Source of the DNA: JBGSUZ01 sp964404895
Lineage (GTDB): Bacteria > Bacillota > Clostridia > Peptostreptococcales > Acidaminobacteraceae
Assembly (NCBI GenBank): GCA_964404895.1
Contig: CAYOLV010000007.1
Coordinates: 62,001 to 126,000 of the forward strand
Direction: 5' to 3'
Length of the DNA stretch: 64,000 nt
The translations under genes and the position numbers were made by a program. Shown here one piece after another: positions 43,945 through 50,465 of this stretch; the stretch's first letter is position 1, and each line of letters starts with the position of its first letter. Under the pieces are notes generated by a model. That model saw only the letters and a list, made by a program, of their open reading frames with translations. It did not search any database and had not been told where the DNA came from.

Positions 43945-45042
43945 CTAAAACAAACCCAGACCATATTGGACAATCAACGAGACGCTGGCCACCACGAACC
44001 AACAGCCTAGTCCTAGGGCAATAGGTTTTAATCCATTTGTCAGTAGCTTCCTCAGGTGAGTATTTAGTCCGATGGCAGACATGGCCATGACAATCATAAA
44101 TTTGCCTGACTGGGCTAGCAAGTGGCTAAAGGATTCGGGTAAACCTGTAAACGTGTTGACGAGTGCGCTTAACAAAAATCCAATAACGAACCAAGGAAAT
44201 ATTTTTATAAAAGAAAAGTGCTGGGAATCAGCGCTTTTTTCTTTTTGTGTGCCAGAAACAGCATGATTGGTTTGTCCAGAGGCATTATGCCTTGAGACGG
44301 ATTTTGAGCGAACCATGTAGACTGATAAAAATAAACAGATGGGAACAATCATAAGGGTTCTGGTCAATTTTACAATTGTAGCAAAGGTCAGTGCCGTGGT
44401 ATTGCCAGAAAGGGCACTCCAAGCCACACCTGTTGCAACCACAGAAGAAGTGTCATTTACTGCAGTGCCGGCCCACATACCAAATCCTAAATCTGAGAGA
44501 TGAAGCAGCCTTCCTAAAAAGGGGAATAGAAATACTGCAAGAATATTGAAGAGAAAAATAGTGGAGATGGCTTGTGCAATGGATTCATCGTCTGCTTCAA
44601 TAACTGGAGCAACTGCGGCTATAGCAGAACCTCCGCAAATAGCAGTACCTACGCCTACAAGTGTGGTCATTTTAGGATTTACTTTAAGCCACTTGCCAAG
44701 TAAAAATGCTGTCAAAAAGGCAGAACTTAAGGTAAATAGAATAATCAGTAAAGATTGTCCGCCCACCTTAAAAACATTGTATAGATTCATTTCAAAGCCC
44801 AAGAAGATGATGGCAAGCTGTAAAATTTTCTTAGAAGTAAAACGCATGCCTGGTACAAATGAATAAGATTTATGTACTTTTGTCTGAATCCAATCTGGGA
44901 AAAGCATAACCAGCAACATACCTAGAAGAATTGCAAATACGGGACCGCCAATAATAGGGAAAAAGTTTCCTAAAATCCATGCGATGGATGCAATTCCCAT
45001 GCAAAGTAGTATGCCGGGAACGTCTTTTACAGAAATTTGCAT
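43945..45042 (-). CDS. YeiH/UPF0324 family putative sulfate exporter
   Basis: 365 residues with about ten transmembrane helices. Family features include GGPVFAILLGMLL, ILQLAIIFLGFEMNL, the GVGTAICGGSAIAAVAPVI block and TAVNDTSSVVATG. GGAGG selects the ATG at 45042; the frame to 45063 adds residues translated from the ribosome binding site. It is divergent from a LysR-type regulator, an arrangement known for yeiH and its regulator in enterobacteria. The transport substrate is inferred from family annotation only. Confidence 0.9.
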   Translation of the reverse strand: MQISVKDVPGILLCMGIASIAWILGNFFPIIGGPVFAILLGMLLVMLFPDWIQTKVHKSYSFVPGMRFTSKKILQLAIIFLGFEMNLYNVFKVGGQSLLIILFTLSSAFLTAFLLGKWLKVNPKMTTLVGVGTAICGGSAIAAVAPVIEADDESIAQAISTIFLFNILAVFLFPFLGRLLHLSDLGFGMWAGTAVNDTSSVVATGVAWSALSGNTTALTFATIVKLTRTLMIVPICLFLSVYMVRSKSVSRHNASGQTNHAVSGTQKEKSADSQHFSFIKIFPWFVIGFLLSALVNTFTGLPESFSHLLAQSGKFMIVMAMSAIGLNTHLRKLLTNGLKPIALGLGCWFVVASVSLIVQYGLGLF

Positions 45043-45129
45043 AAGAATACCTCCGAAGATCAATTAAATTACCAAACTTATTGTATCTAAGGATGGGTCT
45101 GCTGTAAAATACAATTAACTTATAAAAAC

Positions 45130-45147
45130 CATAGGTATATGCCTATG
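45130..45147. promoter_or_regulatory. Candidate LysR-type operator in the yeiH-lysR intergenic region
   Basis: CATAGG-TATATG-CCTATG, a 6-bp perfect inverted repeat with 6-bp spacing, lies just ahead of the regulator's ribosome binding site between the divergent genes. This position suits autoregulation. Confidence 0.5.
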
Positions 45148-45163
45148 TGAAGTGGAGGATAAA

Positions 45164-46036
45164 ATGACTCTTAGACATCTTGAAATATTTGTTGCTGTAG
45201 CAGACATGGGCAGTATGACGGCTGCTTCTGAACGGCTGTATATCTCTCAACCTACGGTCAGCCAAGCCATTATGGAGCTAGAAAGATATTATGGGACGAA
45301 ACTCTTTGACCGAATGGGTAAAAAACTATACCGAACTCAGGCAGGGGAACGTTTGTTAGGCTATGCCCGACACGTGACAGGTCTCGTTTCAGATATGGCT
45401 ATTCAAATGACTCAGATCGAAGCTACGGGCATATTGCGAATAGGAGCTAGTGCCACAGTGGGGATTCGATTTTTACCAGAACTGGTGACTCAATTCAGCC
45501 AAAAAGTTTCAGGGATCCAAATACAGGCGGTTATTAAAAACACTTCAGATATTGAACAACTATTGTTAAAAAATGAGCTGGATATTGGCATTGTTGAAGG
45601 GGATATTCACTCCACAGATCTATCTGCAAAATCTTTCTTCCAAGATGAACTGGTTCTGGTATGTGGAAAAGGGCATCCGCTGTATGGGAGAACCTCTGTT
45701 AAGCCTTTTGAACTGGAAGACTGTCATTATTTGATGAGAGAAGTGGGTAGCGGTACACGAGAACTGTTTGAATATGCTATGGCTGCACAAGAGTTGAATT
45801 GGCAGACCGTTTGGGAATCTAATAGCTTTGAGAGTATTACTGCAGCCGCCAAAAAAAATATTGGATTGGCGGTGCTCTCGAAAAATTTAATAAAAGAAGA
45901 TTTGGAAACAGGTGCGCTTTGGCATATTCTTACCCCGTTTTTGAGTTTAAAGCGCAAATGGCGTATTGCTTATCATAAAAATAAGTATTTAACAGAGGGG
46001 ATGGAAAAATTGATTGCGTTTTGTGTCCAAAATTAA
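45164..46036 (+). CDS. LysR-family transcriptional regulator
   Basis: 290 residues. The N-terminal winged helix (LRHLEIFVAVADMGSMTAASERLYISQPTVSQAIMELE) is unmistakable and is followed by the periplasmic-binding-like effector domain. GTGGAGG sets the ATG at 45164. It is divergent from the YeiH gene, which is its likely target; related CysB/YeiE-type regulators respond to sulfur compounds. The effector cannot be read from the sequence. Confidence 0.93.
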   Translation: MTLRHLEIFVAVADMGSMTAASERLYISQPTVSQAIMELERYYGTKLFDRMGKKLYRTQAGERLLGYARHVTGLVSDMAIQMTQIEATGILRIGASATVGIRFLPELVTQFSQKVSGIQIQAVIKNTSDIEQLLLKNELDIGIVEGDIHSTDLSAKSFFQDELVLVCGKGHPLYGRTSVKPFELEDCHYLMREVGSGTRELFEYAMAAQELNWQTVWESNSFESITAAAKKNIGLAVLSKNLIKEDLETGALWHILTPFLSLKRKWRIAYHKNKYLTEGMEKLIAFCVQN

Positions 46037-46124
46037 ATTTAGATAAATTTATGGCTTTAATCGATTGGAATCTCGTGTATAATAAGTAAGGCTAATTATC
46101 AATATGTATGGAGGATTCAAAAAA

Positions 46125-46979
46125 ATGAAGACGTATTTAACCCCCCCTGAAATCGTCGACTACACCCTGCAAACAGGTGTGAAGAAGGCAAATACGCCGA
46201 TTTTAGCACAATTGCTCTTGGGTTTTCTAGCAGGTGCATTTATAGCATTTGCCGCAGAAGGCTCCAATATGGCAGCATTTAATTTATTTGCAGAACCTAC
46301 AACTTACGGACTAGGTAAAGCCCTTGCAGGGTCTATATTTGGTACAGGGCTTATGTTGGTCGTTGTGGCAGGTGGCGAATTGTTCACTGGAAATACCATG
46401 ATGTTAGGCGCACTTTTTGAGAAAAAGATTTCATTGAGTAAGATGTTGCAAAACTGGATTTTTGTCTATATTGGCAATTTTATTGGATCCGTTTTTATCG
46501 CGTATATGATGGCGAAGTCAGGGCTATTTAACAGTGGAGACAATGTCCTTGGTGCGGTAACTATTAAAATTGCAGCTTATAAAGTGGGCCTGAGTTTCGA
46601 GCAAGCCTTTTTCCTTGGCATTATGTGTAACTGGCTAGTCTGCCTTGCGGTTTGGATGAGCTACGGCGCACAGGATGTTACTGGTAAATTATTAGCGATA
46701 TTTTTCCCGATCTGGCTATTCATTACATCCGGCTTTGAACACTCCGTTGCCAATATGTACTATATTCCAGCGGGGATTTTAGCTAAGAGCAACGAGAAAT
46801 GGGTAGCAGCAGCCATGGAACACGGTGTAACTGCTGAAAAACTGGCAAATTTGAACTGGCATACCTTTGCAGTCAATAACCTCATACCGGTCACTCTGGG
46901 CAATATTGTGGGTGGTGGTCTTTTGGTCGCTGGCATGTATTGGTTTACTTATACGAAAGTATCAAAAAAGAAGGCATAA
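46125..46979 (+). CDS. focA: Formate/nitrite transporter family (FocA-like)
   Basis: 284 residues with six helices. FNT features are LTPPEIVDYTLQTGVKKA at the start, GGELFTGNTMML (the omega-loop region), the central GIMCNWLVCLAVWMS and the late HSVANMYYIPAGI, with the pore His. Pentameric channels of this family pass formate or nitrite; with pflBA in the same window, formate is the likely substrate. GGAGG selects the ATG at 46125. It is 39 kb from pflB, not in the same operon. Confidence 0.9.
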   Translation: MKTYLTPPEIVDYTLQTGVKKANTPILAQLLLGFLAGAFIAFAAEGSNMAAFNLFAEPTTYGLGKALAGSIFGTGLMLVVVAGGELFTGNTMMLGALFEKKISLSKMLQNWIFVYIGNFIGSVFIAYMMAKSGLFNSGDNVLGAVTIKIAAYKVGLSFEQAFFLGIMCNWLVCLAVWMSYGAQDVTGKLLAIFFPIWLFITSGFEHSVANMYYIPAGILAKSNEKWVAAAMEHGVTAEKLANLNWHTFAVNNLIPVTLGNIVGGGLLVAGMYWFTYTKVSKKKA

Positions 46980-47006
46980 GCGCTAGGCGCTTATGCCTTC
47001 TTTTTT
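46968..47006 (+). terminator. Terminator of focA
   Basis: A 14-bp stem, GAAGGCATAAGCGC / GCGCTTATGCCTTC, runs into T6. The stop codon lies inside the stem. Confidence 0.92.
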
Positions 47007-47034
47007 ACCCGTTTGTGAAGGAAATCTTTGAGGA

Positions 47035-47064
47035 AGCTCGAGGCTGAGTGCTCGAGCTATTTTT
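47035..47064 (+). terminator. Second hairpin, terminator-like, between focA and the cation exporter
   Basis: AGCTCGAG / CTCGAGCT with an 8-nt loop and an ATTTTT tail on the plus strand. It would prevent read-through into the antisense of the exporter gene. On the minus strand it lacks a T-run. Confidence 0.55.
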
Positions 47065-47944
47065 AAGCTGATTGCTTAAGATTGGGTTCTATATGCACAA
47101 TAACTTCCTGTATTTCGTATGTTTCATGGAGCATTTTTTCGACTTCTTCGGCAATATCATGACCTTGTATTACGGTAATATTGGGGTCGACTAAGATGAT
47201 TAAATCCATGAGAGTGTTGTTGCCGTGAACGCGAGCTTTAATGTCTTCGACCCCCTGAACACCGCAAACCTGAGAAATGCTTTTGTTAATCTGATCTAAA
47301 AGTTCTTTGTCAAATCCGTCTGTCAAATTATGAGCTGCTTCTATGAAAATTTCCCAACCGGTTTTAATAATCAATACCCCAACAACCACGGCGGCAAGGG
47401 GATCAATCCAAGGCAAACCAAATTGAGATGCAAGAATACCCACAGCCGTACCAATACTGACATAGGCGTCGGAAAGGTTGTCCTTTGCAGCAGCTTTCAA
47501 CCCAGAACTGTTGATTTGTGTGGCAATCTTGAGATTGTATCGATAAACCAAGTAGATGCCTAAGGCACAGAAAATTGCGGTGATGGCAGAGACCAAATCT
47601 GGGGCTTTTTCTTTAAAATATACAGTATCTAATACCGCAGTATAAAGAACTTGAAGACCTACAGCAATCATGATGAGGGAGGCAACTAGGGAAGCGATGG
47701 TTTCAGCTCTAAAATGACCATAGGCGTGTTCATCATCGGCAGGCTTTGCTGCGATTTTTAAACCAATTAGCACCGCCAGAGATGCAAAAATATCCGTTGA
47801 GTTATTGAGTCCGTCTGCAAAAAGTGCTTTTGAACCTGCGAAATAACCGACGCCTAATTTGATAAGCGAGAGACCAATATAGGCGATGATGCTGATGGTG
47901 GCTCCTCTCTGAGCGAGTCTTAAATGATCATACTTTTCTTCCAT
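47063..47944 (-). CDS. Cation diffusion facilitator, probable manganese exporter
   Basis: 293 residues with six helices and a C-terminal cytoplasmic metal-binding domain (about 205-290). In the transmembrane metal site TM2 reads N47-x3-D51 (FADGLNNSTD) and TM5 reads D155-x3-D159 (KDNLSDAYVS). This lacks the His of zinc exporters and fits manganese-type members. The upstream leader carries a yybP-ykoY-like manganese riboswitch, which independently points to Mn2+. GGAGGTAAC precedes the ATG. It probably protects the cell from excess manganese. Confidence 0.88.
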   Translation of the reverse strand: MEEKYDHLRLAQRGATISIIAYIGLSLIKLGVGYFAGSKALFADGLNNSTDIFASLAVLIGLKIAAKPADDEHAYGHFRAETIASLVASLIMIAVGLQVLYTAVLDTVYFKEKAPDLVSAITAIFCALGIYLVYRYNLKIATQINSSGLKAAAKDNLSDAYVSIGTAVGILASQFGLPWIDPLAAVVVGVLIIKTGWEIFIEAAHNLTDGFDKELLDQINKSISQVCGVQGVEDIKARVHGNNTLMDLIILVDPNITVIQGHDIAEEVEKMLHETYEIQEVIVHIEPNLKQSA

Positions 47945-47997
47945 TACGTTACCTCCGATTGATTGATTGGTGGATATGGGTGAAAAACATTACAAAA

Positions 47998-48076
47998 CTT
48001 AAAAACTTTACAAACCTTTACAAACCTTTAAAACAAAAACCTAAAACCTAAAACCTTAAAAACTTTACAAACCTTT
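47998..48076 (-). repeat. Direct repeats and T/G-rich tract in the exporter leader
   Basis: A perfect 22-base direct repeat lies at 47998-48019 and 48055-48076, with ACAAACCTTT units repeated between and a CCTAAAACCTAAAACC stretch. Read on the transcribed minus strand, this is GGTTTTAGGTTTTAGG-type sequence with almost no C, lying between the riboswitch and the start codon. It is probably unstructured or weakly G-quadruplex-forming RNA. The origin looks like slippage or local duplication. Confidence 0.75.
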
Positions 48077-48098
48077 TAGGGCAAAAAAAACTGAACTC

Positions 48099-48201
48099 GG
48101 TCGACTTTGTCGACCTTGTCGCTGGCGCGACTTTTCAAACTTTTCGTAAGACCATCGGGGGCTTGATAAATCAGCCTCCGGTGATCTTACGAAAAGTTTG
48201 A
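48099..48201 (-). repeat. Cluster of three strong hairpins in the exporter leader
   Basis: Successive inverted repeats: GGTCGAC-TTT-GTCGACC (48099-48115), GTCGC-tggc-GCGAC (48118-48131), and a long one with 17-bp perfect arms at 48135-48151 and 48185-48201. The long repeat continues inward with few mismatches to a loop near 48168. In RNA this is a stem of nearly 30 bp. It lies downstream of the riboswitch terminator and upstream of the gene on the minus strand. No transposase or target duplication is seen. Confidence 0.8.
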
Positions 48202-48217
48202 GTTTTGTTTTTTCCGT

Positions 48218-48256
48218 AAAAAAAAGACTTCTAGCGCAATTATGCGCTAAAAGTCT
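48218..48256 (-). terminator. Riboswitch-controlled intrinsic terminator
   Basis: On the minus strand the 5' arm (48256-48244) and 3' arm (48237-48225) form a 13-bp stem with one mismatch, closed by a 6-nt loop and followed by T7-8. The 5' arm overlaps the 3' strand of the riboswitch P1 stem (48247-48257), so the two structures exclude each other. Confidence 0.85.
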
Positions 48257-48358
48257 CACTTTAACTGAATAAATCTGTTACGCCAGAACCAGACCCTTAG
48301 GTCAGTATGTTGACTCTGGCAACCTCTTATTTGAGGCAGCTACTCCCTTTTAGTCGAG
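48246..48358 (-). ncRNA. yybP-ykoY (manganese) riboswitch
   Basis: On the minus strand the element begins ACTAAAAGGGAGTAGC, contains AGTCAACATACTGAC, and closes with GAGACTTTTAG, which pairs with the opening CTAAAAGG strand as P1. These are the conserved parts of the yybP-ykoY class, whose ligand is Mn2+. Two inner stems are visible: GCCTC/GAGG around the first loop, and GAC...GTC-type pairs around the second. Ligand-stabilised P1 would disrupt the terminator and turn on the cation exporter. Only the conserved core was matched by eye. Confidence 0.82.
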
Positions 48359-48386
48359 GAGATGATATTTATTTGACAACTCAGAT

Positions 48387-48416
48387 AGTTTATCTTATTT
48401 TGGCGTTATTTGTCAA
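48387..48416 (-). promoter_or_regulatory. Promoter of the riboswitch-exporter transcript
   Basis: On the minus strand a perfect TTGACA (48416-48411), 18 bases, TAAACT (48392-48387). The -35 lies inside the last codons of the upstream acetyltransferase gene. Confidence 0.65.
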
Positions 48417-48912
48417 CTCGAATTCTACCCATAATGGTTTCATCTACATATTGGCCATTGCGAATTGCTGAAGCGCGTTTGAGACCTTCTACTTCAAAAC
48501 CAAATTGCTTATAGAGAGATAGAGCTCTGTCGTTTCCTTCTAGGACGCCAAGTTCTACGCGTTTGAGCATGAGCCAATTATCGGCTAAGTCAACTATGGC
48601 TGCCATTAAAGCTTTTCCAATGCCTTGTCCCTGATAATCTTCATGGACGGATAAACCCACGCCGCCGCTATGGCGCAAACGAGGATTTGGGGAGATATGA
48701 AGTCCTGCAACTCCTAGAACGAGGGCAGGATTCTCTTCAGAGACCGCTACAAACATATGGTCCCAATCAGATACATTTGAAACAAATCTTTCGCTGCGTT
48801 CCAATCTTTCACTTGGGATGCCCAATGTGTTAGGGAGTACCCCTGCCTGTCTCCGTATAGCGTTGAGCTGAGGAGCGTCTGCATTTTGTACAGGTCGGAT
48901 GATAAAGTTCAT
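48406..48912 (-). CDS. GNAT acetyltransferase similar to E. coli YhhY (AaaT)
   Basis: 168 residues. The fold is clear: GLSVHEDYQGQGIGKALM (acetyl-CoA loop), then DNWLMLKRVELGVLEGN and LYKQFGFEVEG, ending IRNGQYVDETIMGRI. This C-terminal run closely parallels YhhY (DNWLRVDRIELTV, ALRNGEYVDAYYMARVK), an L-amino-acid N-acetyltransferase, and PNTLGIP matches HNTLQVP near the start. GGAGGA favours the ATG at 48912 over 48918. It is upstream of the riboswitch, whose promoter overlaps its end. Confidence 0.88.
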   Translation of the reverse strand: MNFIIRPVQNADAPQLNAIRRQAGVLPNTLGIPSERLERSERFVSNVSDWDHMFVAVSEENPALVLGVAGLHISPNPRLRHSGGVGLSVHEDYQGQGIGKALMAAIVDLADNWLMLKRVELGVLEGNDRALSLYKQFGFEVEGLKRASAIRNGQYVDETIMGRIRVDK

Positions 48913-49144
48913 AAGCATTCCTCCAAAATATATTTTTATAGATTATACCATTTAGAACAGTTTCTGCAATAGTGATCTTGGCGAGACAGAAAAAAATAAA
49001 TTTGAATTACCCCTTGTATAGAAGGATTTCATCAGTTAACATAGAATTAATATCAATAAGAAATTTGAAAATTCAAACAACTTCATAGGTGTAGGATTGT
49101 TCAAACAATTCATGCGGGTGTTTAACTTGAAGGAGGAGAAGACC

Positions 49145-49558
49145 ATGTTTACTTTAATTGCTGGCAAAGAAGGCTCTGGTAAAACAAAAACTCTTATCGA
49201 ACTTGCAAACAGCAAAGTCAAAGCTTCAAGCGGCAGTGTTATTTTTATCGATGACAACAATCGGCATATGTATGATTTGCACCACGACCTTCGTTTTATC
49301 AGTATGAATGAGAATCCTATCAGAACTCCAGACGAGTTTTTCGGTTTTCTAGTAGGCTTAATGTCAAACAACTATGACATTGAAACCATATATATTGATG
49401 GTTTGACAAAGGTGGTTAAAGCTGACATCAGCGATCTTGGACCCTTTGTGAAAAAAGCTGAAGATTTTGCGGACAAACACAAGGTACAAATTTTCTCAAC
49501 CATTAACTGCGATGCTGAACACCTCCCTGATCAGTTAAAAACCTATGTGAAAGCATAG
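49145..49558 (+). CDS. Minimal P-loop ATP-binding protein
   Basis: 137 residues. Walker A is present at residues 7-14 (GKEGSGKT), directly after the first beta strand, with a hydrophobic beta strand ending in Asp (IETIYIDGL) as a Walker B candidate. It has only the core of a P-loop fold and no DNA-binding or membrane domain. GAAGGAGG fixes the ATG at 49145. It is monocistronic with a strong terminator. Similar short ATP-binding proteins occur in clostridia, but I know of no role. Confidence 0.75.
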   Translation: MFTLIAGKEGSGKTKTLIELANSKVKASSGSVIFIDDNNRHMYDLHHDLRFISMNENPIRTPDEFFGFLVGLMSNNYDIETIYIDGLTKVVKADISDLGPFVKKAEDFADKHKVQIFSTINCDAEHLPDQLKTYVKA

Positions 49559-49602
49559 AAATACGGACAATTGAACTAGTAAACCTAGAAATATGAAAAA
49601 AA

Positions 49603-49636
49603 CCACCCGTAACAGCTTGCTGTTGCGGGTTTTTTA
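49603..49636 (+). terminator. Terminator after the P-loop gene
   Basis: ACCCGTAACAGC / GCTGTTGCGGGT with a 2-nt nominal loop and T6. Confidence 0.9.
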
Positions 49637-49760
49637 ATAGATATTTCAACGTACTCGTATTAATTATAAATATGTTTATTTTTTTATCGAAAAATGGGTA
49701 TTCATAAAGTTAAGCTTTCATTAAAATGAAATTGAGGACACAGACGAAAGAGGAGATCAC

Positions 49761-50465
49761 ATGACACCTTTTATAACGGTAAAAGAGCTTTCTAAAAACT
49801 ATCAAATGGGTGAAGTTATAGTGCGTGCTGCCCAGCACATGAGTTTTGAAGTTGAAGAAGGTGAATTTGTTGTAATCTTAGGCCCTAGTGGTTCTGGCAA
49901 GAGTACCCTTTTGAATATTTTAGGAGGTATGGATACAGCTACAAGTGGAGAGATTACCGTTTTGGGTCAGCGTATAGATCAAATGAATGAAAATCAACTG
50001 ACGGAATATAGAAGAAAAGCTGTGGGATTTGTCTTTCAGTTTTATAATTTGATGCCCAATTTAACAGCACTTGAAAATGTGGCTCTGGTAACAGAAATTG
50101 CTGAAAATGCTTTTGAACCCATTGATCTCATGAAGCAGGTAGGACTTGAAGAGCGACTCAATAATTTTCCTTCCCAACTATCAGGGGGCGAGCAACAAAG
50201 AGTGGCGATAGCCCGGGCCTTGGCTAAAAATCCCGATCTTTTGTTGTGCGATGAACCCACAGGGGCTCTAGATTATGAAACAGGAATTCAAGTACTGAAA
50301 GCCCTCCAAGACGCAAATAAAAAATATAAGAAAACGTTATTGGTAATTACCCATAATGCAGCTATCGCTCAAATGGCAGATAAAATCATTCGTGTGCAAA
50401 GTGGTCACGTGGCTGAAGTTCAGCTCAACGCAAATCCCTTGCCACCAGAGAGGATTGAGTGGTAA
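49761..50465 (+). CDS. ABC transporter ATP-binding protein (MacB/LolD type)
   Basis: 234 residues. Walker A GPSGSGKST, signature LSGGEQQRVAIARAL, Walker B LLLCDEPTGALD and H-loop ITHN are all present. The short build and EPTGALD are typical of the MacB/LolD/FtsE-like group paired with FtsX-type permeases. The stop overlaps the permease start (TAATG). Part of a three-gene exporter with an HlyD-type adaptor. Confidence 0.94.
   Translation: MTPFITVKELSKNYQMGEVIVRAAQHMSFEVEEGEFVVILGPSGSGKSTLLNILGGMDTATSGEITVLGQRIDQMNENQLTEYRRKAVGFVFQFYNLMPNLTALENVALVTEIAENAFEPIDLMKQVGLEERLNNFPSQLSGGEQQRVAIARALAKNPDLLLCDEPTGALDYETGIQVLKALQDANKKYKKTLLVITHNAAIAQMADKIIRVQSGHVAEVQLNANPLPPERIEW

Noticed and set aside
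47985..48080. CRISPR-like repeat array
   Set aside because: Units are short, irregular and lack unique spacers of constant length; it is a low-complexity leader tract.
48135..48201. Insertion sequence or complete mobile element
   Set aside because: Long inverted repeat only; no transposase gene, no terminal target duplication visible.
48065..48259. 64-residue open frame on the minus strand
   Set aside because: Overlaps the riboswitch terminator and the strong hairpins, lacks a ribosome binding site, and is explained by the RNA structure.
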